64,000 nt of DNA, from positions 62,001 to 126,000 of the forward strand of contig NZ_BAWJ01000004.1 of the NCBI RefSeq assembly GCF_000586475.1. The letters are read 5' to 3'. A program made the translations under genes and the position numbers. The stretch is from Psychrobacter sp. JCM 18903 (GTDB taxonomy: Bacteria; Pseudomonadota; Gammaproteobacteria; Pseudomonadales; Moraxellaceae). Under the pieces are notes generated by a model, which did no database searches, was not told the origin of the DNA, and saw only the letters and a list, made by a program, of their open reading frames with translations. Shown here piece after piece: positions 27,820-36,688 of this stretch (position 1 is the first letter of the stretch; every line of letters starts with the position of its first letter).

Positions 27820-28644
27820 ATGACTGAGAATGGCGTATTTTATTATGGTCAAGATAAGATTGATTATGAAGTCGTGCGTAAAGAAGCAACTTATAAAGAA
27901 AAGATAAATAAGCCTGAAAGCGACAAGCTGATTGCTAAAAAGGCTAAGCCTCGAAAAGTAGTCATTAAAGTACATCCTGATCAGCGTGTGGTTGCCACCG
28001 CACCTATCGATGCCAGCGAAGAAGTAATACATAACGCGATGATGAAGCGTGCTCGCTGGATATGGCAAAGCCTACAGGACTTTGCCAAGCAACAAGATCA
28101 TGTATTACCTAAGCGTTATGTTAGCGGTGAAACCCAGTTTTATCTGGGTCGTCGTTATGTGTTAAAAGTGATAACCGATGCAGAAGCTAACGATGTGATA
28201 AACAGTACTGTGAAGCTTAGTCGCGGTAAGTTGAATGTAGAATTGTCTCAAAGTGATTCTAGGTTGGACGATGAAGAACGAGCCGCTCTCGTAAAAAGCC
28301 TTATTGACAAATGGTATAAAAATAAATTTAGGTCGATCTCTAGAGAGAGGCTTGAAGCCTTGCTGCATAAGGCCTCATGGGTTGATAGTAGTCCTTCAAT
28401 AAAATTAATGACTATGAAAAAGCAATGGGGGAGCTGCTCAATTAAAGGCAATTTAATATTAAATCCTCATTTAATAAAAGCCCCAAAGGAGTGCATTGAT
28501 TACGTGATATTGCATGAGCTGTGTCATATAGCTGAGCATAATCATAGCGAGAACTTTTGGCGCCTATTAACGCAAGTAATGCCGAACTGGAAAGAGGTGA
28601 AGGCTAGGCTCGACGGGATGGCTGAGTTTTACTTGAATGAGTAA
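27820..28644 (+). CDS. YgjP-like (DUF45/SprT-type) metallopeptidase
   Basis: 274 residues. The C-terminal zincin motif is HELCHIAEHNHSENFW (HExxH plus a downstream Glu/His ligand), preceded by MTMKKQWGSCSIKGNLILN, the typical W-G-S-C-S motif of the YgjP/DUF45 family. The N-terminal part has VVIKVHPDQRVVATAPIDAS and RARWIWQSLQDF. Such genes regularly follow hsdR in type I operons, where their purpose is unknown. Twenty-eight bases after hsdR, on the same strand; last gene of the defence region. Confidence 0.9.
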   Translation: MTENGVFYYGQDKIDYEVVRKEATYKEKINKPESDKLIAKKAKPRKVVIKVHPDQRVVATAPIDASEEVIHNAMMKRARWIWQSLQDFAKQQDHVLPKRYVSGETQFYLGRRYVLKVITDAEANDVINSTVKLSRGKLNVELSQSDSRLDDEERAALVKSLIDKWYKNKFRSISRERLEALLHKASWVDSSPSIKLMTMKKQWGSCSIKGNLILNPHLIKAPKECIDYVILHELCHIAEHNHSENFWRLLTQVMPNWKEVKARLDGMAEFYLNE

Positions 28645-28715
28645 AATTTGGAGCTAGATAGTTTAAGATGGTTTTTTGGAAAAGTATCAGCCTCCGATAT
28701 ACTCGAGGCGCTTCA

Positions 28716-29237
28716 CTACAGCATCCGCTTTAAGGTGTTATCCTTTTTAATGTAATGATGATACAAAGCCATAGCAGTGTGGACAATGATTAGTGCTGTC
28801 AGCATCCAAGCCAGTGGTGCATGCAGTTGACCCAGCGTTGCCGCCCAAGCAACCTTTTCACCTTCAGCAAAGATATCAAAGCCGAATGCGGTTAGGCCAT
28901 AGCCTCCACCAATCATTATCATGATTCCAGCTAGCGGCAGCAGTAACATACACGCGTAAAGCAAACCATGACCAGCGATAACCAGCTTGGCAGTGGTTGG
29001 CTCGTGTACTGGACGTTGATGGCGTTGCGAAGCGACCCACATCAGTCTCAGGACAACTAATACGAGCAATAGAACACCAATAGAAACATGCCAAGGCACT
29101 AACGTCTGACCGATCCAATGCTCGCCGTCGCTGATACGGTCAGTGAACTTAAGTAACTGCCAGAAGATTAATACTGTCATACTCCAGTGAAAAAATTTGC
29201 TAATGCGACCATAGCGCTCTTTCGAATCAATATTCAT
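28716..29237 (-). CDS. Cytochrome b561
   Basis: 173-residue inner-membrane dihaem cytochrome with four transmembrane helices. Haem-ligand candidates are the His residues in KFFHWSM, GHGLLYA, LHAPLAW and HTAMALYHH, as in the CybB family that oxidises ubiquinol or accepts electrons from superoxide. It is the last gene of a five-gene leftward operon starting at yqjG, 34 bases after the DUF2218 gene. Its partners suggest electron transfer linked to quinone chemistry. Confidence 0.92.
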   Translation of the reverse strand: MNIDSKERYGRISKFFHWSMTVLIFWQLLKFTDRISDGEHWIGQTLVPWHVSIGVLLLVLVVLRLMWVASQRHQRPVHEPTTAKLVIAGHGLLYACMLLLPLAGIMIMIGGGYGLTAFGFDIFAEGEKVAWAATLGQLHAPLAWMLTALIIVHTAMALYHHYIKKDNTLKRML

Positions 29238-29271
29238 AACCTTTTCTTCTTGTATTGGCTGTGATGCTCAA

Positions 29272-29543
29272 TTAAGCCCATTCGATAACAAGCGTCTCTT
29301 TGCCAGCCATACGTAGCAAATGATCACTGACAACTTGCTGTAATTTTGGCAACTGCTCGGTATCACTTTTGAGTGTTACTATCAGTAAGTCAGTACAATA
29401 CATCTGACAGACACCCATGGGCAGCTCAATCTCACCTTTATCTGAGCTTAGGGTAACGGGCAGCTTATGTGCCAGTGCTTGCACAGTCGATTCATTATTT
29501 GCTGCGGATTTTGTGTTTGTATCGTTGCGCTAGATGTTAGCAT
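29272..29543 (-). CDS. DUF2218 protein (frameshifted)
   Basis: About 90 residues after repair. DUF2218 proteins begin with a helix ending in LCKHWxHK, then a strand pair and a C-terminal VADHLxRFA. Here: MNRLCKHW, then AHKLPVTLSSDKGEIELP, and LQQVVSDHLLRMAGKETLVI. One G is missing at 29472-29473; the apparent 70-residue frame lacks the N-terminal helix. Start ATG at 29543 with AAGGG upstream. Family function unknown; often next to cytochrome b561 or iron-related genes. Confidence 0.75.
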
Positions 29544-29592
29544 AATTAAATACCCTTATTATTAATGATAGAAACTTACCGTCTAAAACTCG

Positions 29593-30395
29593 TTAAGCAA
29601 TACTTTCTACAATACCACCTTCAACCCGTAGTGCTGAACCCGTGGTTGCGCTCGCTTGTGTTGAGGCAATATAGACACTCATGTTGGCAATTTCTTCAGG
29701 GGTTGCAAAACGCTTAAGTAGCGTTGATGGACGGTTCTCATCTAAGAATACGCCTTCCATCTCCTCCGCTGAGACGCCGCGCTCATCCGCCAGTTCTTGC
29801 ATCATGGCTTTTGCGCCCTCGGTTCGAGTCGGTCCTGGCAAAATACTATTCACTGTCACACCGCTGCCCGCTAACACTTTGGCAAGACCACGTGATACGC
29901 TTGAATAGCTGCTTTAGTCACGCCGTAGTGCACCATTTCAGCTGGGATATTCAATGCCGATTCACTAGAGATAAACTGAATACGACCCCAACCTTTTTCC
30001 TTCATTGCTTTTGCATAATGCCGCGACAGACGGACACCGCTCATGACATTAATTTGGAACATCTCCTCCCAAGCATTGTCATCAATATCAAAGAAAGGGG
30101 TGGCGCCATAAATCCCTAGATTGTTCACTAAGATATCTACTTCTGGCAAGGTGTTGATAATTGTCTGACAGCCACCAGCCGTCCCCGCATCAGCAACAAT
30201 GCCTTTTATATTATTGGCATCATTAACAGCATCAGCTTGTTGAAGCTGTTTGATCGCCTCATCAACGCCAGCTTGATCGCGACCAACGATAGTGACTTGT
30301 GCGCCAGCTTTGGCAAGACCTGTTGCAATAGCGAGGCCAATACCCGCAGTTGAACCTGTGACGAGTGCTGTTTTTCCATTAAGGTCGATGTTCAT
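29593..30395 (-). CDS. Short-chain dehydrogenase/reductase (frameshifted)
   Basis: About 267 residues after repair. Rossmann motif TGSTAGIG near the start, NNLG in ILVNNLGIYGATPFF, the catalytic Ser in QFISSESAL, and YGVTK as the YxxxK pair. After the break come SRGLAKVLAGSGVTVNSILP and RFATPEEIANMSVYIAS, ending in the usual glycine-rich ALRVEGG. One base is missing at 29897-29898 (QAVSRGLAK when restored). An NAD(P)H-linked alcohol/ketone or quinone reductase is likely, substrate unknown. Middle gene of the yqjG operon. Confidence 0.88.
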
Positions 30396-30492
30396 AATAT
30401 TTCTCCGTTTATAAATAATTTTTGTCTATGTATGTTTGCTGCTTTGTGAGTATCAGTTTATAAAGAATTAAATGAATATCAGATTAATAAAT

Positions 30493-31311
30493 TTAGCCAA
30501 ACTGAAAGGCTGAAATCTGAGTTTTCATGACTTGCTGAGAATATGTTTTCTTACCTCTATCTGTTCCTGCTGCCCCTACGGCAACCATTAAAGGTAGCAA
30601 ATGCTCCTCCGCACCTAATAGATGAGAATCCAATGCATGAGGTGCCTCTGGCCAATTAGCAAGCGCTGCAAAGCGCTCATCTGCATTAGCTGCAACTGCT
30701 GTCGTTAGCCACTCGTCAAATATTACTGACGGTGCGGTAAAACTCGAATCACCATAGCCGCGCATATTATGAAAGCTCATACCACTGCCTACGATCAACA
30801 CGCCTTCATCACGTAGTGAGGCAAGCGCTTGGCCCGCTCTTAGATGTACTTTTGGGTCTAAATCATGACGCAGAGATAGCTGTACTACTGGAATATCGGC
30901 GTCAGGGAACATCAGTTTCAGTGGAATAAACACCCCATGATCAAAACCTCTGGAACTGTCCTGCTTATTGCTTAAACCAGCATCGATGAGCAAATGACCA
31001 ATCCGCTCAGCCAGTACTGGCGCACCAGCTGCTGGATAAGTCAGCTGATACGTATGCTCAGGGAAGCCAGAGTAATCATAAATCAGCTCAGGCTGCTTGC
31101 TGGCAGTAATACTAAACTCCCGCGTTTGCCAATGGGCACTGACTATTAAAATAGCTTTGGGACGCTCTGGCAAACCATTTGAGCTATTAGTTAAAAAGTC
31201 AGCCATCTGATCCCAAGTGTCTGCTGGTTGCCAATCCATAAAAAAACAAGGCCCGGCACCATGAGGTATAAACAATACAGGTTGCTTGACTGTGGTTGAT
31301 TCATTATTCAT
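30493..31311 (-). CDS. Class III extradiol dioxygenase-like protein (DODA/YgiD, LigB fold)
   Basis: 272 residues, normal for the 4,5-DOPA-extradiol-dioxygenase family, which opens catechol-type rings with a non-haem metal. Candidate ligands are in IPHGAGPCFF (His 17), VSAHWQTREF (near 56) and GLRHDLD-like/GFDHGVFIPLK; the MSFHNMRGYG stretch near 180 is typical. Bacterial YgiD members are often of unknown substrate. Twenty-one bases after yqjG in the same operon, which fits processing of catechols or hydroquinones. Confidence 0.88.
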   Translation of the reverse strand: MNNESTTVKQPVLFIPHGAGPCFFMDWQPADTWDQMADFLTNSSNGLPERPKAILIVSAHWQTREFSITASKQPELIYDYSGFPEHTYQLTYPAAGAPVLAERIGHLLIDAGLSNKQDSSRGFDHGVFIPLKLMFPDADIPVVQLSLRHDLDPKVHLRAGQALASLRDEGVLIVGSGMSFHNMRGYGDSSFTAPSVIFDEWLTTAVAANADERFAALANWPEAPHALDSHLLGAEEHLLPLMVAVGAAGTDRGKKTYSQQVMKTQISAFQFG

Positions 31312-31332
31312 GAACTTTACTCCTTTATCTTG

Positions 31333-32280
31333 CTAAATATGTTCAGGCCCTGTGGGCACGATTCCATTGGGATTTAACGCTTTGATAGAGTAATAGCCTG
31401 CTTTGATGTGCTTGATACTCACCGTCTCTGAAATGCCATCAAGCGCTAAGATTCGTAGCATATAAGCATGTAGAGAACTCATATCTTTGATCAAGTTACG
31501 GTTGCATTTAAATAGACCGTGATAAGCGGCATCAAAACGTACTAAAGTCACAAACAGTCGAATATCTGTTTCCGTCAGCTGCTCACCAAATAGATAATGA
31601 CGACCATCACTCAGGCGCGCCTCAAGCATATCTAAGGTGTCAAATACTTGCTGATAAGCTTCTTCATAAGCCCCTTGTGTCGTCGCAAATCCTGCTTTGT
31701 ATACGCCGTTGTTTAAATTCTCATAGATAACTAAGTTTAGGGCTTCGATATCATCAGCAAGCTCTTTTGGAAACAAGTCAACGTAATTTGGCACGAGTTC
31801 TGTAAAAGCGGTATTTAGCATACGTAAGATATCAGCAGACTCATTATTAACGATAGTATTGGTTTTTTTGTCCCAAAGCACAGGTACAGTCGCGCGTCCG
31901 GTAAATTGAGGGTCTGCTTTGGTATAAAGTTGATGAGCAAATTGGGCATGATTAATAGGATCACTGTCAGCACCGTCAAAGCCACCAAACTGCCAGCCTT
32001 GATTGCCAAGCTGCGGATTGACCACGGTAATATCGATTATATCTTGCAGACCTTTTAACTGACGTGCCATCAAGGTACGTGAGGCCCAAGGGCAAATCAG
32101 CGCTACGTATAGATGATAGCGGTCTTTTTCTGCTTTAAAGCCCCCAGTACCCGTTGGTCCTGCTTGTCCATCAGCAGTAATCCAATGACGGAACGATGAG
32201 GTTTGACGAATAAAACGCCCTTGTTCGTCTTCTGCTTGTACCGGTTGCCAGTCTTCAGTCCAATTGCCATTGATTAACAT
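31333..32280 (-). CDS. yqjG: Glutathionyl-hydroquinone reductase (omega/xi-class GST)
   Basis: 315 residues. The catalytic motif CPWA occurs in YVALICPWASRTLMARQLKG near residue 63. The N-terminal glutathione domain has VPVLWDKKTNTIVNNESADI (cis-Pro and Glu-Ser), and the helical C-terminal domain has GRHYLFGEQLTETDIRLFVT. Enzymes of this class reduce glutathionyl-hydroquinones back to hydroquinones. First gene of a leftward five-gene operon, divergent from a LysR gene that probably regulates it. Confidence 0.93.
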   Translation of the reverse strand: MLINGNWTEDWQPVQAEDEQGRFIRQTSSFRHWITADGQAGPTGTGGFKAEKDRYHLYVALICPWASRTLMARQLKGLQDIIDITVVNPQLGNQGWQFGGFDGADSDPINHAQFAHQLYTKADPQFTGRATVPVLWDKKTNTIVNNESADILRMLNTAFTELVPNYVDLFPKELADDIEALNLVIYENLNNGVYKAGFATTQGAYEEAYQQVFDTLDMLEARLSDGRHYLFGEQLTETDIRLFVTLVRFDAAYHGLFKCNRNLIKDMSSLHAYMLRILALDGISETVSIKHIKAGYYSIKALNPNGIVPTGPEHI

Positions 32281-32378
32281 AATACTTACTCCTAGTCAGA
32301 TGATTGCTTTTAAAAAGCATGACCCTACTTTACCATCAACATAAAAAAAGAGTAAGATAGGTGATATTGATTAATTAA

Positions 32379-32391
32379 CAACATATCGTTG
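32379..32391. promoter_or_regulatory. Possible LysR-type operator between yqjG and lysR
   Basis: CAAC-ATATC-GTTG dyad with the spacing of short LysR half sites, in the 162-base divergent spacer. Weak alone; position is the main support. Confidence 0.3.
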
Positions 32392-32442
32392 ATAATGGCT
32401 TTATTGTTCAATTTCGATAGTTAAAGAAAAACAGGGCAAAAT

Positions 32443-33378
32443 ATGGATAGAATCGATGCGATGCGTGCCTTTGTAGCGGTGGTGACCGAAGGCAGCTTCA
32501 CTAATGCGGCAAATACTCTGCAACTGTCACCTCAATTGGTGAGCAAATATGTCTCTAAGTTGGAGGAGCAGCTAAATAATCGTCTGCTGAATCGTACCAC
32601 CCGTAAAGTAAGCCTCACCGAAGCTGGTAGTCATTACTTTGGTCATGCGCAGCAGATTTTATTGAGTATGGATGATATGGAGTCGCAACTAAGTGGTTTG
32701 CAGCAAAACCCTAAAGGTGTGTTGCGCATAAGTGCGCCAGTATCTTTTGCTTTAAAACATATGGCTAAATTAGTCACTGACTTTCAGATCCGTTATCCAT
32801 TGGTCACAGTCGATCTACAATTGACTGATCGTAAAGTCGATATTGTTGAAGAAGGGTTTGATATTGCACTGCGTATAGGTCAACTGAAAAGCTCATCACT
32901 TATTGCGAAGGAAGTGGCACCTATTCGTGTGGTTCTGTGTGCGTCGCCTGAATATTTGAAAAAGCATGACACACTCGATAAGCCTGAAGATTTAGAGAAT
33001 CATCGCTATTTACATTATAGCTATATGAACATGGACGCGAAGGAAGAGGTCTACCAATTATTAAAGGCGAAGATTCTCAAGCAAGGTAGTGAGTTTCTTA
33101 GTAATAACGGTGATGTGTTGGTAGAAGGAGCTATTGAAGGTGCAGGATTGGTATTACAGCCGACATTTATTGTCAGTGAAGCAGTTAGCAGTGGCAAGCT
33201 GGTGATAGTATTGCCTGAACTTGAACCTAAACGCTTAGGTTTATATGCCGTCTACGCCCATAGAAAGCTACTACCGCACAAAGTCAGGTGTTTTATCGAT
33301 TTTATGGAAGGCTATTATGGAGCGCCGCCTTATTGGGATGAGTCTATAGCCAAAAGCCAGTCGCTCAGTAATACGTGA
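32443..33378 (+). CDS. LysR-family regulator, likely of the yqjG operon
   Basis: 311 residues. The N-terminal winged helix is textbook: MDRIDAMRAFVAVVTEGSFT, NAANTLQLSPQLVSKYVSKL, LNNRLLNRTTRKVSLTEAG. The effector domain includes LRISAPVSFALKHMAKLV and DIALRIGQLKSSSLIAKEV, typical of the large subgroup that controls neighbouring oxidoreductase operons. Divergent from yqjG and 162 bases away. The inducer is likely a quinone or other electrophile, by analogy with similar regulators; this is inference. Confidence 0.9.
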   Translation: MDRIDAMRAFVAVVTEGSFTNAANTLQLSPQLVSKYVSKLEEQLNNRLLNRTTRKVSLTEAGSHYFGHAQQILLSMDDMESQLSGLQQNPKGVLRISAPVSFALKHMAKLVTDFQIRYPLVTVDLQLTDRKVDIVEEGFDIALRIGQLKSSSLIAKEVAPIRVVLCASPEYLKKHDTLDKPEDLENHRYLHYSYMNMDAKEEVYQLLKAKILKQGSEFLSNNGDVLVEGAIEGAGLVLQPTFIVSEAVSSGKLVIVLPELEPKRLGLYAVYAHRKLLPHKVRCFIDFMEGYYGAPPYWDESIAKSQSLSNT

Positions 33379-33513
33379 GGCACTGGATAACTAGCTTCTC
33401 CTAAGATAGATGCGGCTTGCTATTTTTTATGCTACTACACTTTACAGCGGTTGAGATATTGCTGTTAGTATCCGCTTGTAACTATCCCCTAAACTAACAC
33501 AGCGATTATTTTA

Positions 33514-33942
33514 TTGGGACGTTATGAATCCACGTATTTTTTAAGTCCAGCGCAAGCACATATCACTTGGATTCTAAAGGGCGTTGATGGTATTGAAAAA
33601 GACTATGAGCATTTTTCGCCACCATTTTTGTTAGCCTTGGACGAGGTGTATAACAAAATTCGCAATCTAAATTACCGCTACATGCCTGCTGGTACGTTGT
33701 TCCCTGAAGAGGTGCAGCAGTACGACCTCTATATCATCCGTGAAGCATTAAGTAATGCCATTGGTCATCAAGACTATCGTCTGGGTAGACTAGCTGACTT
33801 TGATAAGATGCTGACTAATAAATTACCGCAAGTACTAAATGATAAACAGCGTAAAAACAAGGTGCGTAATCTATTACAGAAAATGTGCCGTGATAGCCTA
33901 GTGGCTTCTAAAGATCAAACTTGGTATCTTGCAGATAGCTAG
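33514..33942 (+). pseudogene. Remnant of an AlbA_2/ATPase-domain (RecG-related) protein
   Basis: 142-residue frame without a good start (TTG at 33514, no ribosome site). The segment ALDEVYNKIRNLNYRYMPAG and YIIREALSNAIGHQDYRLG matches the middle of long Schlafen-AlbA_2 proteins with a C-terminal histidine-kinase-like ATPase fold. Right after DYRLG the sequence jumps to what looks like the C-terminal winged helix (NKVRNLLQKMCRDSLVASKD). So both the N-terminus and a central block are deleted. It marks the junction between the metabolic cassette and the mobility module. Confidence 0.6.
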
Positions 33943-33983
33943 AAGTGGCTAAACGTAGCTAGGTGCGGTTAAGGACAGCAAAA

Positions 33984-34010
33984 AAATAAGCCGCGTAGTG
34001 CGGCTTATTT
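33984..34010. terminator. Bidirectional terminator
   Basis: AAATAAGCCGC / GCGGCTTATTT, 11-bp perfect stem and 5-base loop with A- and T-runs, between the convergent remnant gene and alpA. Confidence 0.88.
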
Positions 34011-34011
34011 T

Positions 34012-34281
34012 CTATCCTTGATCAGTGAATCCGATCAGCATCTTACTCTCAATCCAAGCAGCCACTTCGCTTTCTACCCATGCTACACGTCCCTTTGATA
34101 GCTTTACTTGAATAGGGAAAGTAGGATCGTAGCGTTTAGATTTCTTGTCTAGCATATCGTAAATGGTAGTACTGCTAAGTCCTGTATGGTACGTTACTTC
34201 TTTTAATGGCAACATTCGTGGTAAGCATAATGCACTGAGATTAGCGGTGTTGTTTTGGTCATTAATATTCAAGTTTTCCAT
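34012..34281 (-). CDS. AlpA-family DNA-binding regulator/excisionase
   Basis: 89 residues with an excisionase-type winged helix: LPLKEVTYHTGLSSTTIYDM, then FPIQVKLSKGRVAWVESEVA and AWIESKM at the end, the AlpA pattern. AlpA proteins activate or assist excision of P4-like islands. AAGGAG lies five bases before the ATG at 34281. It is the last gene on the minus strand of the mobility module and carries its own terminator. Confidence 0.9.
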   Translation of the reverse strand: MENLNINDQNNTANLSALCLPRMLPLKEVTYHTGLSSTTIYDMLDKKSKRYDPTFPIQVKLSKGRVAWVESEVAAWIESKMLIGFTDQG

Positions 34282-34390
34282 GATTGCTCCTTATAAGTGA
34301 ATGAGAGTGTTTCCTCTCATACAGTTACCGAGTCCCATATTTTTTTACGGCATCCCATTCAGACCAATGGTTAGCCTTAAATCAATCAAT

Positions 34391-34419
34391 AAAAAAAGGA
34401 GCTGAATAGTCAGCTCCTT
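34391..34419 (-). terminator. Terminator after the Gp3-like gene
   Basis: AAGGAGCTGA / TCAGCTCCTT with a 4-base loop and T-run on the minus strand, 29 bases past the stop at 34448. Confidence 0.85.
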
Positions 34420-34447
34420 CTTATACCGCATATCTTCCTCAATTTCT

Positions 34448-35359
34448 TTAGCTTACAGCTGTCACGCTTTGCCGCAGCCCTTGCTCAATGCTAGTCACGT
34501 TATGAGTGGCTAACCCGTTCTGATAACTCCCCTGTTGGCTATTGCTTACGTCATCTGTCTCCATGGGATAAAATTCTTCAGCCACATCAAGTAAGCCATC
34601 GTTATCAATTTCAAAGGATGAATTGACGTAACCCTGTTTTGCAGCCTCTTCTAGCGCTGCTTGATCAAAGCCGTGTTCGCTAAGCTCCGCATCAATTGCC
34701 TGCGCATCTTGCACTGCTTGCTTTAGTGTCACACCATCACGCAGCGTTAAATCGACAAAGTAAATTGGCGTCCGATAGCTTTGTGTGGTGCTTTTGCCTC
34801 TTAGGGTTAATTGCAGTGGTAAGCAGGACAGCTTATTACCTGACACCGCAGCAAAGTAGCTCAGCCGTGCGGCAAGCGTGCGAATACTATTAAAGCCTGT
34901 GGTGCGAAAGATAAACGTGCCTAACTCGTCGTCTTCACTGAGATTAACGTACAAGCGACCATATGGTTTACAAGCACCGCCTTGCGCTAATGGGCAACGA
35001 TCAGGTGATGGGCAAGGCAGTGTTTCCACGCCATTGTTTGTACGGCGTTGACACTGCTCACCGTCACCCACGCATAGTGGCCGTCCGGTTTGTCTATCGA
35101 ACAAGGTGTACTCAGCTCGCAGGTTTAGCTCAGGATCGTTAAACAACATGCGTACCGGTATGTGTCTCAGCTTACCGTTACTGTGCTCGCGTAGCTTTTC
35201 ATCTAGTGGATGATTGATCCAGCCATCCTTGTTCTGCACTTGACTGGTAATGGTGAATTGATCGTCTTTAGCAGGCAAACGCTTACCATCTTTTTGAATG
35301 ACACGTCCAATACTGATACGACCTAGAACTGGTGGGGTTATGGTTAGACCTTTAATCAT
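34448..35359 (-). CDS. Gp3/RDF-like 'hydrolase or metal-binding protein'
   Basis: 303 residues. The N-terminus MIKGLTITPPVLGRISIGRV and the cysteine cluster CVGDGEQCQRR ... CPSPDRCPLAQGGACKPYG near residues 97-132 are the marks of a family often labelled hydrolase or metal-binding protein and related to phage recombination directionality factors (Gp3-like). Six Cys suggest a structural metal site. It is found beside YqaJ-type exonucleases in integrative elements, as here. Role in excision or single-strand annealing is plausible but not shown. Confidence 0.7.
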   Translation of the reverse strand: MIKGLTITPPVLGRISIGRVIQKDGKRLPAKDDQFTITSQVQNKDGWINHPLDEKLREHSNGKLRHIPVRMLFNDPELNLRAEYTLFDRQTGRPLCVGDGEQCQRRTNNGVETLPCPSPDRCPLAQGGACKPYGRLYVNLSEDDELGTFIFRTTGFNSIRTLAARLSYFAAVSGNKLSCLPLQLTLRGKSTTQSYRTPIYFVDLTLRDGVTLKQAVQDAQAIDAELSEHGFDQAALEEAAKQGYVNSSFEIDNDGLLDVAEEFYPMETDDVSNSQQGSYQNGLATHNVTSIEQGLRQSVTAVS

Positions 35360-35400
35360 GATGATATTCCTTATAGTTTTAATAAAATGTGTTTAGCCAT

Positions 35401-35426
35401 AAAAAAGCCCACCGATTAGGGTGGGC
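35401..35426 (-). terminator. Terminator after yqaJ
   Basis: GCCCACC / GGTGGGC with 6-base loop, A6 on the plus side giving a T-run on the minus strand; 41 bases past the stop at 35467. Confidence 0.85.
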
Positions 35427-35466
35427 AGTTATGCGCTTGTTTTGGTTAAGTGTAGTAGGTTTCTGC

Positions 35467-36579
35467 TTAATCGTTCAAAATGACGAAGCGGCGACTACCT
35501 TGCTTGGTTTTACTAAATTTAGCCAACAGCTCAGGATGCGCTTTGATAACGGCCTTGCTATCAAGACCGATACTATCTTTCGAGCGTTTCCAAGAAATAG
35601 CGCCTTTTTCAAACACAGCGACTTCATCAGCTGCAATCAGTGTTTGCAGCTGATGCTTTACCTGATCATGGCGCTTCTCTAGCTCTTGCATGTAATCACG
35701 ATAACTCAGCAGTTGCTCAAATAACTTATTGGCACCATCGTCATCTCGTAGATCAACCTTGCTTGACGGCTTAGGCGTTGGATAAAGCAGCTTTAAGGCT
35801 TTGGCAGCTGACTCGCTATGATCAGGCGTTGGTGGGGTGTCGGTCTGCACGTATTGCCAGAACTGACGCTCATGCTCCATGATGGACTCAATCAAGCGCT
35901 CATCACGCTCAACCTTGTATATCTTGGCTTCATGTCCACAAAGTAGCACACAGATATGCGCCGCAGTTTTACCAGTGACCGCCAGCTGATGCTGCACTTG
36001 GCAGGTGACGTATAACGGCACGCCATGCTTCCAGAGCTTGGCACCATGTTCACCAGCGGTTTTACACTCTAAAATCTGTACCTCATCATTGCCTGTTACT
36101 GCATAATCTAAATTGGCTAGCATAAAGTGCTTGTCAGGGTCGGCGTGTTGCAAGACGGCATTTACCCGACGAACTTTATTACCTGTATGCTCTTGGTAGT
36201 ATTTAGCGACCATTGGTTCAAGCGTATTACCCCAGTACAATGGAGAATAACCCTCAATACTCTCATCAATGTTTGAGCTCATGCGTCCCGTCTTAATCAT
36301 CCATAGCTCAAGCATGGATAGGTACGGATGAATCCCACATGCAGCGGCAGCATCAGAGCTACCAACACCTTGCTTTCGAACGGCTAACCAGTCTTCACGG
36401 CTCAAGCCCTTGGTACTGACAAGACGTTTAGCGTTGGTTGATTGAGTCGATGGCACCAAAGGCGTTGGGTGCTCAATGTTGGCTTTCGTGTTTGAAGGTA
36501 TGCGCATTGTTTTTGCTTTAACAGTTGAACGCTTTGCGCGTCTTGGCTGAGTAGTGCTGTGTAGTGCGATCATGTTCAT
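35467..36579 (-). CDS. YqaJ-like (lambda exonuclease family) recombinase
   Basis: 370 residues. The N-terminal ~65 residues are basic and low complexity; the nuclease domain follows with GVGSSDAAAACGIHPYLSML, LANLDYAVTG, the D...ExK pair in VQILECKTAGEHGAKLW and QVQHQLAVTGKTAAHI. This is the YqaJ fold: a 5'-3' double-strand exonuclease that prepares ends for a single-strand annealing protein. The C-terminal 80 residues are an extra helical part with RDDDGANKLFEQLLSYRDYM. Annealing partner not obvious; the DUF932 or Gp3-like neighbours are candidates. Confidence 0.88.
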   Translation of the reverse strand: MNMIALHSTTQPRRAKRSTVKAKTMRIPSNTKANIEHPTPLVPSTQSTNAKRLVSTKGLSREDWLAVRKQGVGSSDAAAACGIHPYLSMLELWMIKTGRMSSNIDESIEGYSPLYWGNTLEPMVAKYYQEHTGNKVRRVNAVLQHADPDKHFMLANLDYAVTGNDEVQILECKTAGEHGAKLWKHGVPLYVTCQVQHQLAVTGKTAAHICVLLCGHEAKIYKVERDERLIESIMEHERQFWQYVQTDTPPTPDHSESAAKALKLLYPTPKPSSKVDLRDDDGANKLFEQLLSYRDYMQELEKRHDQVKHQLQTLIAADEVAVFEKGAISWKRSKDSIGLDSKAVIKAHPELLAKFSKTKQGSRRFVILND

Positions 36580-36631
36580 GGCAAATTCCTTAGATAAATT
36601 GATTATTGGTATTCAATGAAATAAGCGACAT

Positions 36632-36657
36632 AAAAAACCACGCTCGAAGGCGTGGTT
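36632..36657 (-). terminator. Terminator after the DUF932 gene
   Basis: AACCACGC / GCGTGGTT hairpin with 6-base loop and T-run on the minus strand, 32 bases past the stop at 36689. Confidence 0.8.
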
Positions 36658-36688
36658 GATTGTATTGTCAGATTTTAAATGTGGCTGG

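Noticed and set aside
35389-35682. Plus-strand gene opposite yqaJ
   Set aside because: Runs through a terminator hairpin and is the reverse shadow of the yqaJ C-terminus.
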